NCBI GenBank assembly: GCA_018378775.1
Contig: JAGZWV010000062.1
Coordinates: forward strand, 1-7,843
Length of the DNA stretch: 7,843 nucleotides
Direction: 5' to 3'
From: Collinsella sp.
GTDB lineage: Bacteria; Actinomycetota; Coriobacteriia; Coriobacteriales; Coriobacteriaceae
Shown one piece after another: positions 1 through 6,872 of the stretch. Position 1 is the first letter of the stretch. Every line of letters starts with the position of its first letter. Made by a program: the position numbers and the translations under genes. A model generated the notes under the pieces. The model searched no databases and had not been told where the DNA came from. It saw nothing but the letters and a program-made list of their open reading frames with translations.

Positions 1-18
1 CTTCAACATCATTGTCGC

Positions 19-59
19 AGCCCCGACCCGCGGTCACGAGCGGGGGCTCCTGTCTTTTT
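19..59 (+). terminator. Probable intrinsic terminator of an off-window rightward gene
   Basis: A GC-rich hairpin is followed by a T-run. CCCGC at 27-31 pairs with GCGGG at 40-44, and AGCC at 19-22 pairs with GGCT at 45-48, leaving a 4-nt bulge. An alternative pairing is AGCCCC 19-24 with GGGGCT 43-48. Five T residues lie at 55-59, about seven bases after the stem. Only the plus strand has the T-run in the right place, so it would end a transcript entering from the left of the window, convergent with the minus-strand operon. The spacing between stem and T-run is a little long, which lowers confidence. Confidence 0.45.
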
Positions 60-167
60 AGTGCCCTCGGATTGGGTCATAGTGTCTGTCGTTGCCAAAA
101 CAACGGCGTTTCCTTGGCTGGCTTAGGTGGCACTTGTACCTGTGGCGTTGCCATCGCTGCCGAAGAT

Positions 168-214
168 GGCAGTTGGGGATGTTCCTTTTCTGCCGGCAGT
201 TGGGGACGCTCCTT
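168..214. repeat. Tandem pair of 20-bp direct repeats
   Basis: Two 20-bp copies at 168-187 and 195-214 begin with the identical 12-mer GGCAGTTGGGGA and end with TCCTT. They differ at only two positions (T/C at each) and are offset by 27 bp. The left copy overlaps a small hairpin (TGCCATC at 149-155 with GATGGCA at 165-171). The GTTGGGGACG-TCC core resembles short dispersed elements often found between genes in anaerobe genomes, sometimes beside REP-associated (Y1-type) transposases. That resemblance is from memory and is not shown here. No transposase is present. Confidence 0.6.
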
Positions 215-238
215 GCGCCAGCGTTGCATCGAATGCTC

Positions 239-410
239 GGGAAAAGACGAGCCGGTATTTGGCCGAATAGCGGGTCACGGTTTCCGGATGGCGTGGGTTG
301 CGGAAAGTGCGACCCGGAATATTGCTCTGAAACGGGATGCCGTTTCCCCGACAAGGCTCAACCGGAAAGCGCATCCCATTCTGAGGCGGCAAAACGGGAT
401 GCGCTTTCCG
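239..410. repeat. Three degenerate 48-bp inverted-repeat units at 62-bp period
   Basis: Units lie at 239-286, 301-348 and 363-410, each starting 62 bp after the one before. Each has a left arm of the form (C/G)GG-AAA-rich-CCC and a right arm CGGG-N-GTTTCC or a variant. Units 2 and 3 share AACGGGATGC at 331-340 and 393-402, and the left arms share CGGAAAG at 301 and 363. Unit 1 is the most diverged. Unit 2 also contains its own tight hairpin (GAAACGG 329-335, GATG loop, CCGTTTC 340-346). The array sits in the 450-bp gene-free stretch just downstream of the HAD gene. It looks like a REP/BIME-like intergenic repeat or processing element; its function is unknown. Confidence 0.6.
363..410. other. 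Perfect 15-bp hairpin 41 bp past the operon end
   Basis: The arm CGGAAAGCGCATCCC (363-377) is the exact reverse complement of GGGATGCGCTTTCCG (396-410), with an 18-nt loop between them. On the minus strand it starts about 40 nt after the stop codon of the HAD gene, so it would form in the 3' end of the operon transcript. There is no T-run after it on either strand, so it is not a classical intrinsic terminator. mRNA 3'-end stabilisation or a repeat-derived structure are the likelier readings. Confidence 0.6.
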
Positions 411-450
411 CGCGACAGAATCTATGCAGCCGTGTTGAGCGACAGCCCCG

Positions 451-1119
451 CTACTCGCCCAGAATCAGCGCCGCGAGCTCGTCCTGGGTGTCCACCACGT
501 AGTCGGCGCCGGCGGACTCCAGCTCTGCGCGGCCGCGGAAGCCCCAGCTGACGCCCGCACTCTTAAGGCCAGCGTTGTGGCCGGTCAAAACATCGACATT
601 GGAATCGCCCACATAGAGTGTGGTTGCCGGGTCGGCGCCTAGCTCTTTCATCACATGCAGCGTAACAGGCGCCTCGGGCTTGGGAGGAAACGCGTCGACG
701 CGGCCCTGCACCAGCGCAAAGCGCTCGGAACCAAAATACTTCTCGATAAGCGGAGCGGCCGAGACATGGTCCTTGTTGGTGAGCACGGCAAGCTGCACGC
801 CCGCGACGCGCAGGCGGTCGAGCATCTCGATCGTACCGGCGTACGGTGCGGTGTGGTCTTCCTTGTGCTCGCCGTAATAAGCCCTAAACTCGGCAAGCGT
901 CTGCTCAAACATACGGCCGTCGCCCGCATACTCGGCGGGCATAAAGCGCTCGACCAGCTTGAGCATGCCGTTTCCCACCTTGTAGCGGTACTCGTCTACG
1001 GCAAACGTGGGCCAGCCGTGCATCTCGCAGGTATGGTTGCCGGCGGCCGCCAGGTCCTCGAGCGTGTTGAGAATGGTGCCGTCCAGGTCAAAGATCACAT
1101 GGGAAAAAGCTGCTGCCAT
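451..1119 (-). CDS. HAD-superfamily phosphatase (Gph/PGP-like)
   Basis: Predicted 222-aa cytosolic phosphohydrolase of the haloacid dehalogenase superfamily, class I cap type. The four HAD motifs are visible: DLDGT at 11-15 (nucleophile D11, acid/base D13), VLTNK with T114, K147-P148, and GDSNVD at 171-176 with metal-binding D172 and D176. A helical cap lies at roughly 16-90. The closest annotated type is phosphoglycolate phosphatase, but substrate cannot be read from motifs. The ATG at 1119 is chosen over the ATG at 1182 because CAGGAG lies 5 nt upstream and the HAD fold begins at residue 8; the longer form would add 21 residues with no role in the fold. It follows hypE by 105 bp, so it may be the last gene of the hyp operon or have its own promoter. 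Confidence 0.9.
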   Translation of the reverse strand: MAAAFSHVIFDLDGTILNTLEDLAAAGNHTCEMHGWPTFAVDEYRYKVGNGMLKLVERFMPAEYAGDGRMFEQTLAEFRAYYGEHKEDHTAPYAGTIEMLDRLRVAGVQLAVLTNKDHVSAAPLIEKYFGSERFALVQGRVDAFPPKPEAPVTLHVMKELGADPATTLYVGDSNVDVLTGHNAGLKSAGVSWGFRGRAELESAGADYVVDTQDELAALILGE

Positions 1120-1201
1120 GGGTGCTCCTGCCGCTTGAGTTGTAAAACGCACCCCATGATACTGGGCATGCGTGCCGGGCATGTTTGGAATCTGAATATC
1201 T

Positions 1202-1231
1202 TTAATAGCCCTGAGCCTTTGTCGTTAGCAA
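1202..1231 (-). promoter_or_regulatory. Weak candidate promoter for the HAD gene
   Basis: On the minus strand TTGCTA (1226-1231) and TATTAA (1202-1207) are separated by 18 bp. Each matches four of six sigma-A consensus positions. The -35 overlaps the hypE stop codon, and the region just after the -10 is an AT-rich island in GC-rich DNA. It would give a leader of about 75 nt before the ATG at 1119. The assignment is by consensus only. Confidence 0.25.
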
Positions 1232-2259
1232 ATCCTCGGCAGCTGCTCTCCCACGAGCATGTCGAGTATGCGGGTCGAGCCCCAGCCGGTGCGTACGCGC
1301 ACGGCGGGGCGGGCGTCCTCGGCAAGCGGCAGCACGCGACCGATGATGGCGGCATTCTCGCCGTAGCGGGCGGCGCGCATGGCGGCCAGTGCCGCATCTG
1401 CCTGTTCGGCCGGCACCACGGCGACCATCTTGCCCTCGTTTGCCACCTGCAACACATCATAGCCGAGCATCTCGCAGGCTGCCTGCACGTCGGGGCGTAC
1501 GGGCACGGCATCCTCGTCGACCTCCATGGCAACGCCGCTGGCCTGGGCAAACTCGTTGAGCGTGGACGCCAGGCCACCGCGAGTGGGGTCGCGGAAGCAG
1601 CGTGTGTCGGGTGCTGCGGCAAGCACATCGGCAATCAGGTGGTTGAGCGGCGCGGCGTCGCTTTCGATGGTGCTCGAAAACGCCAGACCCTCGCGCTGAC
1701 TCATGATGGCGATACCGTGGTCGCCGAGTGTACCCGACACCAGGATGACATCGCCAGGCTGGCAGTTGGCGCCGCTGAGCGCCACGCCCTCGGGCACCTC
1801 GCCCACGCCGGCGGTATTGATGTAGACGCCGTCGGCCCCGCCGCGCTCGACCACCTTGGTGTCGCCCGTGATGATCGCCACGTCCGCCTCGCGCGCCGTT
1901 TCGGCCATGGTCTGCACGATTTGACGCAGCTTGTCCATGGGGTAGCCCTCTTCGAGGATAAAACCGCATGAGAGGTAGCGCACGTTGGCGCCCGAGGTCG
2001 CGACGTCGTTAACGGTTCCGCACACGGCGAGTCGGCCGATATTGCCGCCGGGGAAGAACTGCGGCGAGACTACAAAGCTGTCGGTCGACATGGCGATGCG
2101 CCCGCTCGCGGGCAGCGCAGCGACGCCGGCATCGTTGCCCTCGAGCAGTTCGGGCGACCCAAAGGCATCCAAAAAGACCTCATCGATGATGCGTTTCATC
2201 ATCTGGCCGCCAGAGCCGTGGCCCAACAGGACAGTGCTATCGGTGGCAGTACGGGACAT
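1225..2259 (-). CDS. hypE: Hydrogenase maturation protein HypE (carbamoyl dehydratase)
   Basis: 344 aa, the usual HypE length. HypE accepts a carbamoyl group from HypF on its C-terminal cysteine and dehydrates it with ATP to an enzyme thiocyanate. This cyanide donor goes to the HypC-HypD complex for the Fe(CN)2CO centre of [NiFe]-hydrogenase. The sequence ends in PRIC, so the essential terminal Cys344 is present. The N-terminal AIR-synthase/PurM-like ATP-binding half shows GHGSGG at 13-18, TDSFVVSP at 59-66, FFPGG at 68-72 and GTVND at 81-85; a DPTRGG motif marks the second half. The start is an ATG with GGAG 8 nt upstream. It lies 84 bp after hypD, a gap that holds a hairpin and a perfect TATAAT. 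Confidence 0.97.
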   Translation of the reverse strand: MSRTATDSTVLLGHGSGGQMMKRIIDEVFLDAFGSPELLEGNDAGVAALPASGRIAMSTDSFVVSPQFFPGGNIGRLAVCGTVNDVATSGANVRYLSCGFILEEGYPMDKLRQIVQTMAETAREADVAIITGDTKVVERGGADGVYINTAGVGEVPEGVALSGANCQPGDVILVSGTLGDHGIAIMSQREGLAFSSTIESDAAPLNHLIADVLAAAPDTRCFRDPTRGGLASTLNEFAQASGVAMEVDEDAVPVRPDVQAACEMLGYDVLQVANEGKMVAVVPAEQADAALAAMRAARYGENAAIIGRVLPLAEDARPAVRVRTGWGSTRILDMLVGEQLPRIC

Positions 2260-2284
2260 ATCGAAAACTCCAATCGAGGACGGA

Positions 2285-2290
2285 ATTATA
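2285..2290 (-). promoter_or_regulatory. Candidate -10 box upstream of hypE
   Basis: A perfect TATAAT on the minus strand lies 25 bp before the hypE ATG in the hypD-hypE gap. No good -35 element is found at 16-18 bp (GGTCGA or CGGTCG at those positions). Transcription would start around 2278, leaving a leader of about 20 nt that still holds the GGAG ribosome binding site. It is a possible internal promoter; the lack of a -35 keeps confidence low. Confidence 0.3.
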
Positions 2291-2315
2291 TGGGTGAGGT
2301 GCAGCGTCGACCGGC

Positions 2316-2337
2316 CCGCCGTTCGTTAGAGCGGCGG
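2316..2337 (-). other. Hairpin between hypD and hypE
   Basis: CCGCCG at 2316-2321 pairs perfectly with CGGCGG at 2332-2337 around a 10-nt loop, starting 7 nt after the hypD stop codon. There is no T-run after it, so it is not a simple terminator. It could influence mRNA processing or the ratio of HypD to HypE. Confidence 0.35.
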
Positions 2338-2343
2338 AACCCA

Positions 2344-3456
2344 TTAGCCTCGGTAGCGGAAATATGCTGCACAGCTGCCCTCGGAACTCACCATGCAGGG
2401 GCCGACGGGATGCTCGGGTGTACAAGCTTGGCCGAACAGAGGGCAGTCGCTCGGCGTAATGGCCCCGCGCAGCACGTCGCCGCAGCGGCACCCACGCGGC
2501 TCGACCGTCGTCTCAACGGGCACGTCAAAGCGAGTGCGGGCATCAAAGCGCGAGAACTCGGGGCGGATGGAAAGGCCCGAGTTGGCAATCGGCCCCAGCC
2601 CGCGCCACGTGGTGTTGCATGGCTCAAACACCTGCTCGACCAGCTGGCGCGCAACGGGGTTGCCGTCTGCGTTGACGCCACGGCGGTAGGCGTTGTCGAT
2701 CGCCGGCCTGTTCTCGACAACCATCTGGACCAGCATGCAGATGCCCTGCAGGATATCGACCGGTTCAAATCCCGTGACCACACCCGGGGTATTGAACTCG
2801 TCGACCAAAAAGCTAAAGGGCGCCAGGCCCGTGATGGTGGCGACGTGGCCCGGCAGGATAAAGCCGTCGATAGTGGTCTCGGGATCGTTGGCGATGGCGC
2901 GCAGCGCCGGCGGCGTGGTCTTATGGGCACAGTAGACCGAGAAGTTCTGCAGCCCGCGCGCGTCTGCCTCCAGGATGGCGGCGGCGATGGTAGGCGTCGT
3001 GGTCTCAAAGCCGACGCCCATAAAGATGACCGGGCGATCGGGGTTGTGTTCGGCGATATCGAGTGCATCGAGCGGGGAGTACACAATGCGAATATCGCGC
3101 CCCGCCGCCTTTTGCGCGGCGAGCGAGGTAGACGACCCGGGCACGCGCATCATGTCGCCAAAGGTGGTGATGATGGCGCCGTCCATCTTGGCGAGCGCGA
3201 TTGCATGGTCGATATCGCGGTTGGCGGTAACACAGACGGGGCAACCCGGACCGCTCAGCAGTTTGAGCCCGGCAGGCATAATGGAGCGAAAGCCATAGCG
3301 ACCGATGCTCACGGTGTGCGTGCCGCAGACTTCCATAAGGTTGATGCTGCGGTTGCCGACAAGCTCATGAATGCGCCCGATGAGCTCGCGAGCCAGCTTA
3401 GGATCGCGGAATGCCGAGAAGTCGATACCGGAGCGCGCCGGCTGTCCGGCCGCCAC
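2344..3456 (-). CDS. hypD: Hydrogenase maturation protein HypD (Fe-S scaffold)
   Basis: 370 aa, normal length. With HypC, HypD forms the scaffold where iron receives two CN and one CO ligands before transfer to the hydrogenase large subunit. Key motifs are visible: MEVCGTHT with C44, GPGCPVC with C72 and C75 (the pair corresponding to the redox-active cysteines of the family), GFETTTP at 149-155, and a C-terminal cysteine cluster (C323, C325, C338, C345, C354, C362) that contains the [4Fe-4S] ligands. The start codon is GTG, fixed by a strong GGAGG 7 nt upstream. The GTG overlaps the hypC stop by one base (TAGTG), which implies translational coupling and fits the known HypC-HypD complex. Confidence 0.97.
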   Translation of the reverse strand: MAAGQPARSGIDFSAFRDPKLARELIGRIHELVGNRSINLMEVCGTHTVSIGRYGFRSIMPAGLKLLSGPGCPVCVTANRDIDHAIALAKMDGAIITTFGDMMRVPGSSTSLAAQKAAGRDIRIVYSPLDALDIAEHNPDRPVIFMGVGFETTTPTIAAAILEADARGLQNFSVYCAHKTTPPALRAIANDPETTIDGFILPGHVATITGLAPFSFLVDEFNTPGVVTGFEPVDILQGICMLVQMVVENRPAIDNAYRRGVNADGNPVARQLVEQVFEPCNTTWRGLGPIANSGLSIRPEFSRFDARTRFDVPVETTVEPRGCRCGDVLRGAITPSDCPLFGQACTPEHPVGPCMVSSEGSCAAYFRYRG

Positions 3457-3716
3457 TAGTAAGCCTCCGCCGGGTTGGTGGCGAGCTGGTCCTCTTCGGC
3501 CAGCTCGGCCATGGTATTGACGAGCTCGAGTGTCTCTTGGGCCTCCTGCTCGTCGACAATCTGAATGCCAAAGCCGGCGTGCACGAGAATATAGTCGCCT
3601 ACCTGTGCCGTCGGCACGAGGCGCAGCGAAACGGGGCGCTCGATGCCCATCATGTCGACGGTCGCCTTAAGGTCGTCGTCGCGTTTGACCACTTTACCGG
3701 GAACGGCAAGGCACAT
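3456..3716 (-). CDS. hypC: Hydrogenase maturation chaperone HypC
   Basis: 86-aa HypC/HupF-family chaperone that binds the iron centre, partners HypD and delivers the Fe(CN)2CO unit to the hydrogenase large-subunit precursor. The sequence begins MCLAVPGKV, so the essential Cys2 is present right after the initiator Met. A conserved His (H46) is in the GDYILVHAGFGIQ stretch. The rest is the small beta-barrel, followed by an acidic helical tail from about residue 55 (EAQETLELVNTMAELAEEDQ). The ATG at 3716 has AAGGGG about 7 nt upstream. It overlaps hypD by one base and follows hypF by 131 bp, the longest gap between hyp genes. Confidence 0.96.
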   Translation of the reverse strand: MCLAVPGKVVKRDDDLKATVDMMGIERPVSLRLVPTAQVGDYILVHAGFGIQIVDEQEAQETLELVNTMAELAEEDQLATNPAEAY

Positions 3717-3762
3717 AATGTTCCCCTTTTATACGTTTTGCGCTGGATAGGCGCCTAATTAC

Positions 3763-3776
3763 CCATCAGTTGATGG
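3763..3776. promoter_or_regulatory. Short dyad in the hypF-hypC gap
   Basis: The 131-bp gap at 3717-3847 has no gene. It contains CCATCA-GT-TGATGG at 3763-3776 (6-bp arms, 2-bp centre), 47 bp upstream of the hypC ATG. It also holds the palindrome AACGCGTT at 3801-3808 and a small hairpin (GCTCG 3781-3785, CGAGC 3795-3799). On the minus strand TTGCTC followed after 17 bp by TACCAT is the best, still poor, promoter match. The dyad could be an operator for a second transcript starting at hypC, or the base of an mRNA hairpin. It does not match the GTATGA-N16-TCATAC NikR site of enterobacteria. Confidence 0.3.
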
Positions 3777-3847
3777 TAGCGCTCGCGGGAGTCACGAGCA
3801 AACGCGTTACACCTGTGAGACGGCGGCGCGCAGACTGGCAAAACAGC

Positions 3848-6316
3848 CTATCGCGATGTTGTCTGCGCAAGACGAGCGCTTGCGACCGCCGCCTGGCCGT
3901 AGGCGATGCAGCCGTCATTGACGGGTGCGGTGTGGGGGACAAGGACAGTAAGGCCTGCGCTTTTGAGCTCGCGGGTGAGGAACTGAAGCAGGAGTCGGTT
4001 CATGAACACGCCGCCCGAGAGCACGACGGTGTCGATGCCTTCACGGACGCAGATCTCGCTTGCGATGCGGGCCGACGCGCGTGCGATGGTGACATGGAAG
4101 TCGAGCGCGAGCTTGCCGGCGGGCACGCCGGTCCTGATTCCCTCCAAAAGCGCCTCAAAAAGCGGTCTGGAGTTCAGAACATGGCAGTCGTCCGGACGGG
4201 ATGATTCGGTTACGGAAAAGCTGGCCATATTGCCGGTGGGGCAGGCACTTTCACTGCTGAGCGCGCGCCAGGCGGCGGCTTCGAATTCTATGGCGGGTTC
4301 GCCCTCGTAGGTTGTCTTGTCGCAGATGCCCAGAATTGCTGCCGCGGCATCAAAGAGACGCCCCATGCTGCTGGTACGCGGGCTGTTGATGCCGCGCTCG
4401 ATCATGGTGGCTGTCACGCTGCGCGTTTGCTCGTCGAGGCTGTCCAAAAGCCGAGCGGCGCCTGGGTGCTCGAGCAGGCCGAGCTCACTGAGCAGGGCAA
4501 AGGCGTTGCGGCGGGCGTCGCGCACGGAGGCCGCCCCGCCGGGGAGCGCCCAGGTGCGCAAATGCGCGGCGCGCTCAAAGCCGCCAAGGCTGGCAACAAG
4601 AAACTCGCCGCCCCAAATGGTCCCATCGGTACCGGCGCCGGTGCCGTCAAAGGCGATGCCAAGGACGCGCGCGTCGGTTGTAAGCTGGCCCGCGGCGATA
4701 GCCTCGGCCATTACGCTCGCGATATGCGCATGATGGTGCTGCACCTCGACGAGCGGCAGATTGCATTTTCGCGCCTGCTCGCGCGCCCACTGGCTCGATA
4801 GATAGCTGGGATGTACATCGCAGGCTAAGGCGGCGGGCGCCAAGTCAAAGAGATCTTCCAAGCGCGTGCGCGCGGCGTTCCAGGCATCGAAGGTCCCGCC
4901 GTTTTCAACATCGCCGATATGCTGCGACACAAAACAGGTTGCCTCGCCGTTTGTCCCTTCACGCGTGAGCGCAATCGTGGCCTTTTGTTGTGGCCCGCAG
5001 GCGAGCACGCAGGACGGAGCGCCGTCGAGCGCCGGCAGCGGCAGCGGCTGGGGTGCATATCCGCGAGCGCGGCGCACGGGCATAACGGCGCCGTCGACCA
5101 CGCGCACTACAGAGTCGTCGTAGCGCGAGAGGATCGCGCGGTCGTTACCGAGCAACGCGTCGGCGATGCCGGCGGCAACGAGGTGTTCCCAGGCAAGATC
5201 GTCGTCGGTCTCGATGGGCTCTTCGCTCAGGTTTCCGCTGGTCATGACGAGCGCGTGCATACCGCGGGCTTCTGCCGCGGCAAGCAGCAGAAGCTGAAGC
5301 GGGGTGTAGGGGAGCATAACGCCGAGCTCGGGCAGGTCGCGCGCGACGGACGGTGCGAGCGCGAGGGCGTCGGGAGAATCACCGCTCTCGCAAACAGCAC
5401 GTCGGCGCAGCAGCACAATGGGGCGAATGCTGCCGGCCAGCAAGCCGCGCTCAACGTCGCTGATATGGCACAGGCGTTCAGCGTCGGCAAGGCTGCGCAC
5501 CATAACGGCAAGTGGCTTGTTGCTGCGGCGTTTACGGCGGCGAAGCTCGGCTACCGCCTGCTCGTTGGAGGCGTCACAGGATAGATGGAATCCGCCCAGG
5601 CCCTTGATGGCGACGATGCCACCAAGGGCCAGCAGCTCAACGCAGCGGTCGATAATGGCGTCGCTGGTCTCGCGCGTGGTGCCGACGGCCAGCGGCGCGG
5701 CGGCTTCGCCCGGCTCATCGCCCACGCTCGCTTCGCGCCACATGATATGCGGCCCGCAATTAAAGCAGGCATCGGGCTGCGCGTGAAAGCGACGGTCGAG
5801 CGGATTGGCATACTCCGCGGCACACTCAGGGCACATGGGAAAACGGTCCATCGAGGTAGCCGTTCGGTCATAAGGCAGCGATCGGATGATGGTAAAGCGT
5901 GGGCCGCAGTTAGTGCAGTTGATAAAGGGGTAGTGATAGCGTCGGTCGGCGGGATCGAACAGCTCGCGCAGGCAATCGTCGCAGGTGGCGATATCGGGCG
6001 AGACGAGCGTCGTGTGCGCGGTCTGGTCCTGCGATGCTACGATGCGAAAACCCTCTTCATTGGCGGCATCCCAACCGTTGGCTGCCAGGTCCACAACCTC
6101 GACATGCTCTACGCGGGCTGCCGCAGGCGCATGCTCAGAAAGCGCGGCAACAAAAGCATCGAGCGCACCGGCCAGAGCATGCGCTTCGATATGCACGCCG
6201 TCGCCCGCGTTGAGCACCCATCCGCAAATGCCATGCGCCATGGCCTCGCGATACACAAACGGCCGCATGCCAACGCCCTGCACAATGCCCGTTACATGAA
6301 TATGCACATGCCGCAT
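3848..6316 (-). CDS. hypF: Carbamoyltransferase HypF
   Basis: 822 aa, somewhat longer than the roughly 750 residues usual for HypF. It hydrolyses carbamoyl phosphate, makes carbamoyl-adenylate and transfers the carbamoyl group to the C-terminal Cys of HypE, the first step to active-site cyanide. Domains in order: acylphosphatase-like (1-90; VQGVGMR with R18, and N36); two zinc-finger-like motifs (C112/C115/C134/C137 and C162/C165/C184/C187); YrdC/Sua5-like (about 215-420; KGLGGFHLSCDA at 238-249, SGNLSEEP near 360); Kae1-like (about 435-822; QHHHAH at 525-530, AFDGTGAGTDGT near 554, SGG at 767-769, D801). ATG 6316 is chosen over an in-frame TTG at 6343 because AGGGG lies 6 nt before it and the acylphosphatase fold starts there. 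The extra length includes an acidic linker at about 194-218. Confidence 0.97.
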   Translation of the reverse strand: MRHVHIHVTGIVQGVGMRPFVYREAMAHGICGWVLNAGDGVHIEAHALAGALDAFVAALSEHAPAAARVEHVEVVDLAANGWDAANEEGFRIVASQDQTAHTTLVSPDIATCDDCLRELFDPADRRYHYPFINCTNCGPRFTIIRSLPYDRTATSMDRFPMCPECAAEYANPLDRRFHAQPDACFNCGPHIMWREASVGDEPGEAAAPLAVGTTRETSDAIIDRCVELLALGGIVAIKGLGGFHLSCDASNEQAVAELRRRKRRSNKPLAVMVRSLADAERLCHISDVERGLLAGSIRPIVLLRRRAVCESGDSPDALALAPSVARDLPELGVMLPYTPLQLLLLAAAEARGMHALVMTSGNLSEEPIETDDDLAWEHLVAAGIADALLGNDRAILSRYDDSVVRVVDGAVMPVRRARGYAPQPLPLPALDGAPSCVLACGPQQKATIALTREGTNGEATCFVSQHIGDVENGGTFDAWNAARTRLEDLFDLAPAALACDVHPSYLSSQWAREQARKCNLPLVEVQHHHAHIASVMAEAIAAGQLTTDARVLGIAFDGTGAGTDGTIWGGEFLVASLGGFERAAHLRTWALPGGAASVRDARRNAFALLSELGLLEHPGAARLLDSLDEQTRSVTATMIERGINSPRTSSMGRLFDAAAAILGICDKTTYEGEPAIEFEAAAWRALSSESACPTGNMASFSVTESSRPDDCHVLNSRPLFEALLEGIRTGVPAGKLALDFHVTIARASARIASEICVREGIDTVVLSGGVFMNRLLLQFLTRELKSAGLTVLVPHTAPVNDGCIAYGQAAVASARLAQTTSR

Positions 6317-6358
6317 GCGACACCCCTCATCAAAACCGACCAAATAGGGACAGGTGCG

Positions 6359-6871
6359 CTACAGCCCCAGGCTCTGCTTGGTGGCGGCGCACGTGAGCTC
6401 GCCGTGCTTAACGCCGCGCAGGCCCAGCAGACGGTCGGCTAGTTCGTAGACGCGCTCGCCGCGACCCTTGAGCGCCAGAATCTCCAAGCAGTTGTGGTGA
6501 TCCAGATGCACGTGCATGGTCGATACGATCTCGTCGGTGTAGTCGTGCTGCACTTCGTCCAGACGGCGCGTCAGGTCGCCGGTATGGTGGTCGTAGATCA
6601 TGGTGAGCGACCCGATAACATGCTCATCGGGCGTGCGCATCTGCTCCTTGGCGATCGAGGCGCGAATCAGGTCGCGCACGGCCTCGGAGCGGTTGGCCAC
6701 GTCGCCGCGGCGCGCGATCTGTTCGTCAAAACGGCGCAGCAGGTCGTCCGGTGCGGTAACCGAAAAACGGACCAGCTCGGAGCCGGAACCACTACAGTGG
6801 CAGCCCGCGTCACCGTCCGCCCCGTGCGGATGCTCGTGCTCGTACCCGCAGCCGTGCTCGTGTTCGGCCAC
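6359..6871 (-). CDS. nikR: Nickel-responsive repressor NikR with His/Cys-rich N-terminal extension
   Basis: 170 aa; NikR is usually 130-150. NikR is a tetrameric ribbon-helix-helix repressor that binds DNA when loaded with nickel. The RHH domain spans about 33-78 (VRFSVTAPDDLLRRFD, RSEAVRDLIR). The ACT-like metal domain spans about 85-162. The four high-affinity nickel ligands are all present with family spacing: H109, H120, H122 and C128 (intervals 11, 2, 6; compare H76, H87, H89, C95 in E. coli). Residues 1-30 form an added low-complexity segment holding six histidines (4, 6, 12, 14, 16, 25) and three cysteines (8, 24, 26). The start is GTG, one base after the previous gene's stop (TAACGTG), with no strong SD, implying coupled translation. 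No other ATG/GTG/TTG lies between it and the RHH domain, so the extension appears genuine. Confidence 0.93.
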   Translation of the reverse strand: MAEHEHGCGYEHEHPHGADGDAGCHCSGSGSELVRFSVTAPDDLLRRFDEQIARRGDVANRSEAVRDLIRASIAKEQMRTPDEHVIGSLTMIYDHHTGDLTRRLDEVQHDYTDEIVSTMHVHLDHHNCLEILALKGRGERVYELADRLLGLRGVKHGELTCAATKQSLGL

Positions 6872-6872
6872 G

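Noticed and set aside
149..410. CRISPR-like array at the left end
   Set aside because: Repeats are degenerate and of two different kinds, unit spacing is carried by the repeat itself rather than unique spacers, and no cas gene is nearby.
12..551. Open frame of 179 codons on the plus strand through the gene-free left end
   Set aside because: It starts at a TTG without a ribosome binding site, runs through the terminator and the repeat arrays, and overlaps the 3' end of the HAD gene. Its product is low-complexity and Arg/Ser-rich with no recognisable domain.
655..1971. Long plus-strand open frame (438 codons) opposite the HAD and hypE genes
   Set aside because: It is an antisense shadow caused by high GC at third codon positions; the minus-strand genes carry complete family motifs.
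2218..3459. Plus-strand open frame (413 codons) opposite hypD
   Set aside because: Antisense shadow of hypD; the product has no domain, and the frame crosses gene boundaries.
6317..6343. Nine-codon longer hypF using a TTG start
   Set aside because: No ribosome binding site lies before the TTG, whereas AGGGG is 6 nt before the ATG at 6316 where the acylphosphatase fold begins.
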